A DNA stretch of 38,088 nt from Candidatus Aphodovivens avistercoris (GTDB lineage Bacteria; Actinomycetota; Coriobacteriia; Coriobacteriales; Eggerthellaceae). Shown here in pieces: positions 24,007-32,154 of this stretch. The position numbers and the translations under genes were made by a program. Location of the stretch: NCBI GenBank assembly GCA_018710945.1, contig DVIW01000047.1, forward strand, positions 1 through 38,088, read 5' to 3'. The notes beneath the pieces were generated by a model. The model did not search any database. It was not told where the DNA came from and saw only the letters and a list, made by a program, of their open reading frames with translations. Positions within the stretch are counted from its first letter, which is position 1, and the number at the start of each line of letters is the position of its first letter.

Positions 24007-25788
24007 CTAGTTGCCCGGCAAGATGGCGTCGTCGTACACGGCCGCCACCTTGCTGCTCACGCGGCCGTTCAGCCGCGACTGCAGTTCCGTCTTGTCCTGC
24101 GAAAGGTCGGCGGACACGCTCATCGAGGCCACCGCGCTCTTCACGTCGCCCAAAAGCACCGACGCCTCTTCCTCGGAAACGCCTGCGGCCTTGAAGCGGT
24201 CCGCGTAGGTTTCCAGCGCGTTGGCAACCAGACGGTAGCTGTCCAGCCGTACCACTTCGCCGGTGTCCTTGTTCGATGCAATGGTGTCCACCAGGCCCAC
24301 CAGGTTGTCCCAGTAGGAAAGGTAGGTTTCCGCATCCGCGTCATCGGTGCGGATGTCGATGGCGATGTTGGTGGTGAAGTCAGCGATGTTGTAGTAGATC
24401 AGCGCCTCACGCGACGCCTCGGTGCCTTCCTCGAAGTTGTCCTTGGCTTCAGAGAAGTACTCCAGCGACGCCTTGATGCGCGCCGCCTGATCGTCGTCGC
24501 TCACGCTGACGGCCACCGTGCGCTCCCCCACGCCGGCCGAACCCTGGTCGCCCTCTTCGCCGTAAGCATAGAAGTACCAGTACAGGCGGCCGATCTCGTA
24601 GTTCAGCTCGGCGTAGCGCGACGCGCCCGCCGCCTTCACCGTGCCGCGGTTCTGCTGGTACAGGCGGTCGAGCACCTCTTTCTCGTCCATCGTGAACGCG
24701 CCGTCAGCCTTGTAGCACTCGATGAGGCCCAGGTAGGGTTCCACCTGGTCAGGGCGCAGCGAGATGGCGTGCTCGTAGGCGTCTTCCGCGGTTTCCACCG
24801 ACACGGTGCGTTGGCTGTCGCCCACCTCCATCTGCGTGCGATAGGAATCCCAAATGGCCGCGTCGCGCGCCGCCAACAGGCCGAAGCCCGCGGCCGCCAG
24901 CACGACGGCAAGCGCGCCCGAGATGGCGAACGCGAGCACCTTGCGCTTCTGACGCGAGCGGTACTCATCGGTGAGTTCTTGGTAGATCTCCAGGTTGGCC
25001 GCCAGCTCTTCGCAGGTTTGGTAGCGCTTGTCGCGCTCAAGCTGCGTGCAGGTGTTGATGATCTTCTTGAAACCCTCACCCACCTGCGGATTCTTCTCGC
25101 TGAGATCGGGGTAGTCATGGCCGCCCGGAGGCGCCTCGCCTGCCAGCAGATGCCACATGGTGGCACCGATGCCATAGATGTCGGTGCGGGCGTCACTCTG
25201 CTCGCCACCGCCGTCTTGCTCGGGGGCGGAATAGCCCACCGTCTTCGACACGATGGTGTCGCGCTTCTGCCCCAGTTTGTAGGTGCGCGCCACGCCGAAG
25301 TCGATGAGCTTCAGGTAGCCGTCGGGGCGCAGCATGATGTTGCTGGGCTTCATGTCGCGATAGATGATGGGCGGGTTCTGGTTGTGCAGGTACGCCAGCG
25401 CGTCGCACACCTGCAGCATCCAGTTCTGCACGCGCTCTTCGCTCTGCGGCCCCTCGTCGCGCACCACCTCGGCCAGCGTGCGGCCTTCCACATGGTCCAT
25501 CACCACGTAGAAGTAGTCGCCCACGGTGAAGATGTCGGCAATGCGCACGATGCCGGGATGGTCCAGGCCCGACAAGATCTCCGCCTCGCCCACCAGCTTC
25601 GCCTCGATGGGGTTGCCGTTGCTGTCGACGGTATTGCGCGCCACCTCCTTGATGGCCCACTGCTTGTTCTTCACCTCGAGGTCCGACGCAAGCCACACCC
25701 GGCCCATGCCGCCACCCGCAATGTACTCGATGATGCGGTAGCGCCCCTTCAGGATGTCGCCTTCGCGCACGTTGCCCGAAACCGCCAT
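24007..25788 (-). CDS. PknB-type Ser/Thr protein kinase, transmembrane
   Basis: 593 residues. Hanks-type kinase domain at about 17-275: Gly-rich loop AGGGMGRVW (24-32), catalytic Lys47 (AIKEV), YRDMKPSN with Asp145 and Asn150, Asp163-Phe-Gly and the APE motif SAPE (187-190). The HRD histidine is Tyr. A membrane helix (about 282-306) and a ~280-residue outer region of helical, TPR-like repeats follow (AEDAYEHAISLRPDQVEPYLGLIECYKADG). PASTA repeats are absent, so it senses something other than muropeptides. The PP2C gene precedes it by 3 bases and the SExPT scaffold follows by 8 bases; kinase, phosphatase and probable substrate therefore form one unit. Likely targets are that scaffold and T7SS components with FHA readers. 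Confidence 0.95.
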   Translation of the reverse strand: MAVSGNVREGDILKGRYRIIEYIAGGGMGRVWLASDLEVKNKQWAIKEVARNTVDSNGNPIEAKLVGEAEILSGLDHPGIVRIADIFTVGDYFYVVMDHVEGRTLAEVVRDEGPQSEERVQNWMLQVCDALAYLHNQNPPIIYRDMKPSNIMLRPDGYLKLIDFGVARTYKLGQKRDTIVSKTVGYSAPEQDGGGEQSDARTDIYGIGATMWHLLAGEAPPGGHDYPDLSEKNPQVGEGFKKIINTCTQLERDKRYQTCEELAANLEIYQELTDEYRSRQKRKVLAFAISGALAVVLAAAGFGLLAARDAAIWDSYRTQMEVGDSQRTVSVETAEDAYEHAISLRPDQVEPYLGLIECYKADGAFTMDEKEVLDRLYQQNRGTVKAAGASRYAELNYEIGRLYWYFYAYGEEGDQGSAGVGERTVAVSVSDDDQAARIKASLEYFSEAKDNFEEGTEASREALIYYNIADFTTNIAIDIRTDDADAETYLSYWDNLVGLVDTIASNKDTGEVVRLDSYRLVANALETYADRFKAAGVSEEEASVLLGDVKSAVASMSVSADLSQDKTELQSRLNGRVSSKVAAVYDDAILPGN

Positions 25789-25791
25789 GCG

Positions 25792-26595
25792 CTACCACCT
25801 CCCTTCGGAAACGCTCAGCACGACCGCGGTGATGTTGTCCTTCTCGCCGCGCTCCATCACGGTGTCGATGAGGCCGCGCAGCACGCCCTCGCGTTCTTCC
25901 CGGCTCTTGCCGTCCAAAGCCGACGGGCACAGCGCGCTTTTCAGCTCGTCGTCGGCGAGCACGTGGCGGAAGCCGTCGCTGCACAGCAGGTAGGTGGCGT
26001 CTTTGCGCAGGTTGCCGCTGGCAACATCGGGATGCACCTCCTTCGAGGCGCCCAGGCACTGCAGCAGCACGTTGCGGCGCGGATGCACGCGGGCCTCCTC
26101 CAGCGTCATGCGGCCGGCGTCCATCTCGCGCTGGACGAAGGTCTGGTCGTGCGTCAGGCGCGTGATGGCGTCGTCCGCTACCTCGTAGACGCGCGAGTCG
26201 CCCACGTGGATGATGGAGTAGCGCGCGCCGATGGCCAGAAGCGCCGTGAGCGTGGTGCCCATGTCCTGGTGCGTTCGCATGCCGTGGCGCATGATGCGCA
26301 GGTTCAGCTCCTGCGCCATGCCGCTCCACTGGCCTTCGACGAACTGGCGGAACCCGCCCACCGACGTGCTCATGGCCTCCAGCGACAACGGCAGCTTCTC
26401 GTCAAACCACTCGGACAGCGCGCGCACCGCCGTGGCGGAAGCCAGCTCGCCGTTGTTCAAGCCGCCCATGCCGTCAGCCACTGCCACCAAGGCCACGTCG
26501 CCCGCATCGGTCGCGGCTATCTTGATGGCGAAGCTGTCCTGGTTCACCTGCTTCACCCGGCCGACATCGGTCCAGCCTGCACCTTCGAATCTCAT
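25792..26595 (-). CDS. PP2C-family Ser/Thr protein phosphatase
   Basis: 267 residues, full length for bacterial Stp/PstP catalytic domains. It removes phosphate from Ser/Thr residues with two metal ions. Metal-binding and family motifs are visible: DVGRVKQVNQDSF (Asp20), VADGMGG (Asp41-Gly42), HVGDSRVYE, LTHDQTFVQ, LLCSDGF and EKDNITAVV near the C-terminus. No membrane helix is present, so it acts in the cytosol. The ATG at 26595 has AAAGGA upstream. It is placed between an FHA gene (19 bases) and the PknB-type kinase (3 bases), the usual kinase/phosphatase pairing, and would reset the phosphothreonine marks read by the FHA proteins of this locus. Confidence 0.96.
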   Translation of the reverse strand: MRFEGAGWTDVGRVKQVNQDSFAIKIAATDAGDVALVAVADGMGGLNNGELASATAVRALSEWFDEKLPLSLEAMSTSVGGFRQFVEGQWSGMAQELNLRIMRHGMRTHQDMGTTLTALLAIGARYSIIHVGDSRVYEVADDAITRLTHDQTFVQREMDAGRMTLEEARVHPRRNVLLQCLGASKEVHPDVASGNLRKDATYLLCSDGFRHVLADDELKSALCPSALDGKSREEREGVLRGLIDTVMERGEKDNITAVVLSVSEGRW

Positions 26596-26614
26596 CGGCT
26601 ATCCTTTCGCTTCT

Positions 26615-28414
26615 CTAAAGGCGCTCTTCGAACAGGAAGTCCTCGTCGCTCATGCTCACCACGTCGCCCGGACGCAGCCTCACGCGCGCATGCGGTGCCA
26701 CCCGCCGCCCGTTCAGAAACGTGCCGTTGGTGGAGCCGTTGTCCTCCATCCAGCAGGCGTCGGGTTCGCAGAAGAACAGGGCGTGGCGGCGCGAGACGGT
26801 CATGTTGTCGCGCACCTGGAACGAGCAGTACATCGACTTGCCCACCACGTACTCTTGGCCGCGCAGCTCGAACTGCTCGCCCGTGCTGCGGCGCGTCATC
26901 AGGTAACGGCGTTGCGGCGCAGCGGAGGGGACGGAAGAGACAGGTGCCGGCTCGGGCGCTGGCGCGACGGGCGCAGCGGACGCGGGCGCCGACGGCGTTG
27001 CCGGCGGTGCGGCGGGCGTTGCCGGGGCGCCCGACCCGTCGGATGCGGGCTCGGCAACGGTTTCAGTGCCGACGGAAGCCTCCGCCGCAACTTCCGCTTC
27101 TCGAGGGGGCGCAGAAGCGGCAGGTTCCGATACGAGGTTGGGCTCAGGCGTCGGCATCGGATCGGATTCGGGTGACGACGCCAGCTCGGGCTGCGGCTCG
27201 GACGCAGCCGGAATCTCGACGATGGTTCCCGGAAGCTCCGGCTCGACATCCGCCGAAACGTCGGCCACCAGCGCCGTTTCCCGTGCGCCGGCCGCCGGAT
27301 CGGGCTGCATTCCGTTCGCCTCCGCCTTCTCTGCCGTCTCGGCCGTCGTCAGCGCATCGCACCCAAAAGCAGCATCGGCCACAGGCGGCTCGTCGGCCGT
27401 AGTGGGCGCGTCCGCGCCAGCGAAAAGCGCCTCCCCGCCCAGCGCGTCGTCATCGGGCGCAGCAAGCTCAACCGTGGTCGGCGGGCACTCGAGCGCCGGC
27501 TCGGCCAGCACGCGGGTTCCCAGGCCGTTCGTGTCTTTTGCGCGCACGGAAGCCGATGCATCCGCCACCTCAGGATCCTTCGGCGTGGGAACCGCCACCG
27601 CATCCATCGGCAGCGTGGCGGACGCCGGAGAATCCTGCACATGGCGCCCTTCCGGCACTGCAGCGGTCGCTGCATCCACGACGACACCTGGCTGCCAACC
27701 ATCGCCGAACAGCGGTGCGGCAGCCGGAGCGGGGACCGATGCGGCCACCGAGGTGGCGGCGTCGTTGCCCTTCCCTCCCGCATGATCGGAGGCGAAGGCG
27801 GCATGTTTGCCTCGCAGCACCTCCTCCGATCCGAAAGGCGAAACCAGGCAGGCCTCTTCGGGGTCGGGCAGCAGCCCATCCAGATACGACGCCAGTTCGA
27901 CCGGACTGAACGGCTCGTCGCAGAAGAAGCCTCGGTACAAGCCGATAAGCCGTTCGGCACCCTCGTTGGCCGCGCGCATCCTGCGCGCCACGCCAACGAA
28001 GAAGGCGCTCATCGCATCCAACCGCGGCTCGATGCCGTCAAACGGCAGATAAATGAAGCGCACAGTGCGCATCCACGAATCGTAGTACACGCGGTCCAAG
28101 TCGAACACGACGTTCATCAGCGGCAGTCGGTCGCGCACGCAAAACGTCACCAGATCGCGGAACTGGCCGAACATGTCCGCCACCGCCATCGTTTCAAGCG
28201 GCGTTTTCAGGTATTTCGACAGCGGAACGAGGCGCGTTATCTCGTAGTGCGCCTCGAACGAATGGCGCGTGGGAGCCACCGTCGTGAAGCCCAGCAGCAC
28301 GGGCGGGAAATCCTGCTCCAGACGACGCGCCACCTCTTGGCTGAACGGATGCTCGGCGCTCGAAGCGTACTTCAGCACCACGGCGCCCTTCGTTTTCTCC
28401 ACCTTGCAGCGCAC
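26615..28414 (-). CDS. DUF6382-like plus FHA protein with long disordered linker
   Basis: 599 residues from a GTG at 28414, chosen because AAGGAG overlaps the preceding stop seven bases upstream; a longer frame would overlap the previous gene. The N-terminal ~185 residues share pattern with the 7117 protein (VRFIYLPFDGI against LRFVYVPVKSF) and fit DUF6382. The middle ~330 residues are low-complexity Ala/Pro/Glu with threonine sites such as PPTTVEL and PGTIVEI. The C-terminal FHA domain (about 515-599) has Gly525-Lys526, Ser541-Arg-Arg-His and Asn563-Gly. It sits 4 bases after another FHA gene and 19 before the PP2C gene. It probably bridges phosphorylated partners; the threonine sites could make it a substrate too (inference). 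Confidence 0.88.
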   Translation of the reverse strand: MRCKVEKTKGAVVLKYASSAEHPFSQEVARRLEQDFPPVLLGFTTVAPTRHSFEAHYEITRLVPLSKYLKTPLETMAVADMFGQFRDLVTFCVRDRLPLMNVVFDLDRVYYDSWMRTVRFIYLPFDGIEPRLDAMSAFFVGVARRMRAANEGAERLIGLYRGFFCDEPFSPVELASYLDGLLPDPEEACLVSPFGSEEVLRGKHAAFASDHAGGKGNDAATSVAASVPAPAAAPLFGDGWQPGVVVDAATAAVPEGRHVQDSPASATLPMDAVAVPTPKDPEVADASASVRAKDTNGLGTRVLAEPALECPPTTVELAAPDDDALGGEALFAGADAPTTADEPPVADAAFGCDALTTAETAEKAEANGMQPDPAAGARETALVADVSADVEPELPGTIVEIPAASEPQPELASSPESDPMPTPEPNLVSEPAASAPPREAEVAAEASVGTETVAEPASDGSGAPATPAAPPATPSAPASAAPVAPAPEPAPVSSVPSAAPQRRYLMTRRSTGEQFELRGQEYVVGKSMYCSFQVRDNMTVSRRHALFFCEPDACWMEDNGSTNGTFLNGRRVAPHARVRLRPGDVVSMSDEDFLFEERL

Positions 28415-28418
28415 CGGT

Positions 28419-29630
28419 CTACTCCTTTTCCGCACGTTCTGCCGCCGCATCAGACGGACCGCCCTCCGTCGGGGCGCAGGGATCGATGATGGTGGGGCAC
28501 ACGCCCGTGTCCTCTGGGTCGCCGCCGCCCGGCTCTACGTCGGATGGGGAATGCGGCACCGCCGCGATCCCCATCATCCCTAACCCTTCCACTGCAGCCG
28601 ATGGCACCGGAAGGGCCCCGGCCCCCGGCAGGCCGTCGTCGCGCAGCGAGCCGAACCAGTAGCGCACGCGGCCGGCCAGCTCTATGAAGCTTCCAAAGCG
28701 GATCTCGCAGCGGCGCTCGTCGGAACGGGCGCTGTCGAACAGCAGGCGGTCGTCGGAATCGAACACGCGCGTGCCGTGGGTGCTGCCGGCATCCTCCACC
28801 ACCCAGGCGCCGTCGGCCAACAGCACGCGGCAGTGCAGGCGCGAGACGAACGGGTCGGTTTCGATGGCGTCGCAGTCGGTGTAGCGGCCGATGGTGAACG
28901 GACGCGCCGGGTCCACCGGCCACCAGCCCGCGATGCGCCGCCGCCCTTCGCCGGAGAAGCGCACCAGGAAGGCGTAGCGTCCTTCTTCGGCGCCAGCTTC
29001 TTCGTCAGCGAAGGACGCGGGATCGAGAAGCGGCGTTTCCTCCACGAGGGGATTGACCAGACCCTCGTTGACCCGGCCGAACGCCAGCAGGTGCAGGTAC
29101 GAGGACAGCAGGGTTTCCAACGCGCCGCCGACGCCGCGGCCGTGCAGGATGCGGCAATGGGCGAACAGCAGCGGCATCTCGCGGCGGATGCGCGTCAGGT
29201 TCGCGTCGCGCCGGCCGGCGCTCGCCTCGCTTTCCAGGCCGCGTTCCACTTCCCACCACGTTTCAGCGGAGAAACGCTCGATGAGGGCGCCGTCGTCCCA
29301 GCCCGCCTCGCGCAGCGCCTGGGCTATGCGACCGGCCGCCTCGTCCATGCGCGCGGGGTTCTCGGTGAAGCTTTCCCGCAGGTCGTCGACGTAGCGCAGC
29401 GAGTGCATCAGGCGCGACAGCGTGGCCGCCGTGCGCTTGCGCACCAGGGGGTTGGCGTGGTTGATCAGCTTGCCGTCGGTTCCGATGCAGTCGTAGAGCA
29501 TCTTGTAGTTGAACCGCCCGCCGGTAAGGGTGCGCACGTTTTCCGCGAACAGGTACAGCGCCGTGTCCCAGCCGCTTTTCTTGCCCGTTTGCGGCTTCCG
29601 GTCGCTGGCGGAATTCCGCACCTCGCGCAT
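28419..29630 (-). CDS. FHA-domain protein with helical N-terminus
   Basis: 403 residues from the ATG at 29630, preceded by AAGGAGGG; the long open frame upstream runs through a palindromic gap and the neighbouring gene and is rejected. The first ~205 residues are helical and unrecognised (WDTALYLFAENVRTLTGGRFNYKMLYDCIG...). The FHA domain (about 235-330) has Gly248-Arg249 and Ser263-Arg-Leu-His266, but GSTHGT replaces the common GSTNGT (His285 for Asn). The C-terminal tail contains CPTIIDP with Thr380, a pThr-x-x-Asp arrangement that FHA domains can bind, so this protein may be both reader and ligand. It precedes the 26615 gene by 4 bases and begins the run leading to the phosphatase and kinase. 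Confidence 0.85.
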   Translation of the reverse strand: MREVRNSASDRKPQTGKKSGWDTALYLFAENVRTLTGGRFNYKMLYDCIGTDGKLINHANPLVRKRTAATLSRLMHSLRYVDDLRESFTENPARMDEAAGRIAQALREAGWDDGALIERFSAETWWEVERGLESEASAGRRDANLTRIRREMPLLFAHCRILHGRGVGGALETLLSSYLHLLAFGRVNEGLVNPLVEETPLLDPASFADEEAGAEEGRYAFLVRFSGEGRRRIAGWWPVDPARPFTIGRYTDCDAIETDPFVSRLHCRVLLADGAWVVEDAGSTHGTRVFDSDDRLLFDSARSDERRCEIRFGSFIELAGRVRYWFGSLRDDGLPGAGALPVPSAAVEGLGMMGIAAVPHSPSDVEPGGGDPEDTGVCPTIIDPCAPTEGGPSDAAAERAEKE

Positions 29631-29673
29631 CGCGCACCCTCCTTCCGGCGCTCCTGGACCACTGAACCAATCA

Positions 29674-29716
29674 ATAGTAGGAGACCAGGCGGGAAGGAGG
29701 TGTTGCGCAACACCTC
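29674..29716 (-). promoter_or_regulatory. 20-base perfect palindrome by a possible promoter
   Basis: GAGGTGTTGCGCAACACCTC (29697-29716) is a perfect palindrome without a loop, in the 107-base gap between the atypical kinase and the 28419 FHA gene. A TACTAT -10-like box (29679-29674, minus strand) lies 17 bases downstream, putting the palindrome at the -35 position. It could be a dimeric regulator site for the downstream operon; a hairpin terminator of the kinase gene is possible but lacks a T-run. Confidence 0.45.
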
Positions 29717-29737
29717 GGCCCAGCGAGAAGATTCCGG

Positions 29738-30970
29738 CTACGCCAACGCGTCGGCGCCGCAGCTGGCGGTCGCGCAAGGCGACGGCGCATCCTCCCACAG
29801 CGGCGATGCCGTGGGGATGGAGGCGAGCGCAGCGGCGTCTACCAGCAAGCAGCGAGCATCGTCGTTGCGGTGGACGAGCGCCAGGGTGCAGGCGCGACGG
29901 GCCAGCTCGTCGGGCGCGGGGCGGCATGATGGGTCGAGCGACAGGCACGCAGCCACCAGCTGCCGCACGTCCGCCGGCAACGCGGCATCAAGCGCCGGAA
30001 CGTCGCCCAGCGAGCGGTAGAAGCGAGCCCATTCCTGCAGGGAAGCACCGGGGTGCGGCGGGCACGCGTAGGGCCAGTGGCCGGTCAGGACCTCGTGCGC
30101 CATCACGCCGAACGAGTACACGTCGGATGCCGGCTGCGGAGCGAACCGCGCTGCGTCGGCACCGCTTCCCGCCCCGGCAGCCAGCCACGCCACGCGCTCG
30201 GGCGCGGCATGGCCGAACGAGCCGCAGCGCACCGGCGCCTGTGCGTCGCCGGCACGGCACACGGTGTCGTAGTCGATGACGGTCAGGCGGAAGGGACGCG
30301 CGGCGGCTTCGGCACCGGCGGCGGCTTCGGCGGCGGCGTCGGCGAACCCAGCAGCCACAGCAGCTGCGGCGTCGTCCAAGCGACGCACCACCGCGTTCGA
30401 CGGCTTCAGATCGCCGTGCACCACCGCCCCTCCGGGCGCATTCCCCAGATCGCGCAGCACGCACGCCAGCTCCGCCACGATGGCCAGCCCGTCCCGCAGA
30501 AGCGGGCCGAGGCTGTCGGGCGACGCCTGATGCCGGCGCGCCTCGTGGCGAATCGCCTCAGCAAGCGAGACGCCCTTCACCCATGGCGTCAGCAGGGCGA
30601 ACGCCTCCTCGCCCGTGGGCAGCGCCACCCTGCCCGCGCGCAGCACGCGCGGCATGGGCAGCCCGGCCCCAATGGCAGCGGCAGCCCCGGCAGCTTCGGC
30701 GCCGCCCGCGTCCGCAGCGCCGTCCCACATCGCACCCAGCACCTGCTCCAGGTACGCGAGATGCCCCCTGCGGGAATGGAGCAGCTTCAGGCACACGTCG
30801 CCGCTTTGGCCGGAAGGAGCGAACTCCCCCTCGCCAGCAACGCAGCGGAACACCTCGGCATGGGCGTTGGCCGACACGACGCGGCGCAACCCAAGCAGCA
30901 CGCCCCAAGCCTGCGCCACGGCGCGCACGCGCCCGGCAGCGGCTTCGTCGTATGTCGTCTTTGCGCCCAA
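29738..30970 (-). CDS. Atypical protein kinase (HGD/DYD type)
   Basis: 410 residues. Kinase motifs: Lys62 (VCLKLL), catalytic loop HGDLKPSN (His185, Asp187, Asn192), metal-binding Asp233-Tyr-Asp in place of DFG, GSFGHAAPE as activation/APE region and SDVYSFGVMAHEVLTG. An Ala-rich insert (about 200-225) separates the catalytic loop from DYD. The HGD/DYD signature recalls kinases paired with PP2C and vWA proteins (YegI- or TerY-associated types), not PknB. There is no membrane helix. The start is TTG at 30970 with GGAGGAG upstream; no ATG or GTG lies in frame before the preceding stop codon. It may phosphorylate the same FHA ligands as the 24007 kinase; its regulator is unknown. Confidence 0.85.
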   Translation of the reverse strand: MGAKTTYDEAAAGRVRAVAQAWGVLLGLRRVVSANAHAEVFRCVAGEGEFAPSGQSGDVCLKLLHSRRGHLAYLEQVLGAMWDGAADAGGAEAAGAAAAIGAGLPMPRVLRAGRVALPTGEEAFALLTPWVKGVSLAEAIRHEARRHQASPDSLGPLLRDGLAIVAELACVLRDLGNAPGGAVVHGDLKPSNAVVRRLDDAAAAVAAGFADAAAEAAAGAEAAARPFRLTVIDYDTVCRAGDAQAPVRCGSFGHAAPERVAWLAAGAGSGADAARFAPQPASDVYSFGVMAHEVLTGHWPYACPPHPGASLQEWARFYRSLGDVPALDAALPADVRQLVAACLSLDPSCRPAPDELARRACTLALVHRNDDARCLLVDAAALASIPTASPLWEDAPSPCATASCGADALA

Positions 30971-31038
30971 GCGCTCCTCCTCCGCATGGTCTCGCGCCCA
31001 TTCTTCCGCCCCTTCGGAGCGGGTTCAACGGCTTCGAT

Positions 31039-31054
31039 AAAACCGATGGGTTTT
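31039..31054 (-). repeat. Small hairpin in the sensor-kinase gap
   Basis: AAAACC and GGTTTT arms around a 4-base loop, in the 146-base gap between the 31117 sensor gene and the kinase gene. The U-rich distal arm resembles a short terminator, but the stem is only 6 bases. Nothing else is seen in 30971-31116. Confidence 0.3.
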
Positions 31055-31116
31055 GTGGAACAACTGCAGCGCCCGCACGCCGAGGCGGCACAGCGGCACC
31101 GCCCGCCCGCTTCCGT

Positions 31117-32154
31117 CTACACACCCGGCGCGTCCAAAGACAGGATGACGACCGTGCGGAACTCGTCCGCCCCTTCGCGTTCCGCCGTCAGCGACCCGTC
31201 GTGGCGCTGCGCGATGGCCTGGAGGATGGCAAGGCCCCACCCGCGCTCGGGAATGCCGCCGCCACCGTCCGAACGGGCATCCTTCGGCGCTGCCTCCAGC
31301 TCTGCACCTGCGGCCGCACCGGCATGAGTAGCACGCGCCAGGGCCTTGGCCTTGGCCTTCCCCTTCCGCTTTCCCGCCTCCGTGGCAGGCTCGGGCAAAC
31401 AGCTGTTGCGCGCGTCCACGATGAAGAAGCCCTTTTCGCAGCGCGCCGTCAGCAGGATGAAGCGCCGACCCTCGTCCACCTGCCGGCACGCGTTCGCCGC
31501 GTTGTCCACGACGTTGGAGAACACCGCGCACAGCTCCACGTCCTCGAACGGCAGATCGTCGGGAACGTCCAGATAGGCGTCGAAGTCGATGGATGCTTCG
31601 GCGCAGGCGCGCGCCTTCGCCGCCAGCAGCGCGTCCACCACCCGGTGATCGCACATGCGCGCCGCGCCGCCGCCAAGCCTGCCTGTCGCGCTCTCCATAC
31701 GCACGCGCGCCTCGTCCGTCTGGCGCTGCGCCAGCAGCGCATCGGCGGCGCGCAGCTCGGCCGCCACGTCCTCGCGGATGCGCCGCGCCTCACGCGCGTT
31801 CGCTTCCAGCCGCTTTCGCTGCTCTTCCTGCACGGCCACCTGCTGCTCCAGCAGGCGCACGCGCTCTTCGGCCAGCTCTTTGTCCTCGGCGATGCGCAAG
31901 GCGCGAAACAGCACGACGTCGCCAACGGCGCTCACGGCGCACGCTGCCAGCAGGCACAGCGCCAGCCACACTTCAAGCCCTTGCGTCAGCAGGAAGTACG
32001 CGATGAACGCCACGATGGCCATCTGACTTGCGGGGAACAGCGCGTGCACCAGCCGCCGCCGGCCGGTTCCTCCCGCGAAGCCCAGCGCCACCAGCACCAA
32101 GGGCACCGCCAGAAGCGCCAGCGACGCCGCCACCAAGATCCCATTCGCCATCAT
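31117..32154 (-). CDS. Membrane GHKL ATPase sensor half lacking the phosphoacceptor His
   Basis: 345 residues. Two or three membrane helices (about 5-25, 40-60, 62-82) are followed by a long coiled coil and a histidine-kinase-like tail. The ATP-binding domain is intact: N-box VFSNVVDNAANAC (Asn214, Asn219) and G-box RGWGLAILQAIAQRHDGSL. In the dimerisation helix the expected RxRHDxxN is RIREDVAAEL, so Glu128 replaces the phosphoacceptor His and the following Asn is also lost. The domain otherwise resembles AgrC-type HATPase_c_5 kinases. A Lys/Ala-rich insert (about 255-295) interrupts the ATP-binding domain. The ATG at 32154 overlaps the stop of the preceding sensor (ATGA). I infer that it phosphorylates the His of the two upstream sensors in trans. 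Confidence 0.85.
   Translation of the reverse strand: MMANGILVAASLALLAVPLVLVALGFAGGTGRRRLVHALFPASQMAIVAFIAYFLLTQGLEVWLALCLLAACAVSAVGDVVLFRALRIAEDKELAEERVRLLEQQVAVQEEQRKRLEANAREARRIREDVAAELRAADALLAQRQTDEARVRMESATGRLGGGAARMCDHRVVDALLAAKARACAEASIDFDAYLDVPDDLPFEDVELCAVFSNVVDNAANACRQVDEGRRFILLTARCEKGFFIVDARNSCLPEPATEAGKRKGKAKAKALARATHAGAAAGAELEAAPKDARSDGGGGIPERGWGLAILQAIAQRHDGSLTAEREGADEFRTVVILSLDAPGV

Noticed and set aside
20528..27402. Very long plus-strand frames (over 1100 codons) opposite the Ig-like, kinase and phosphatase genes
   Set aside because: They mirror genes with unmistakable domains on the minus strand; His/Arg/Val-rich shadow composition and no domain of their own.
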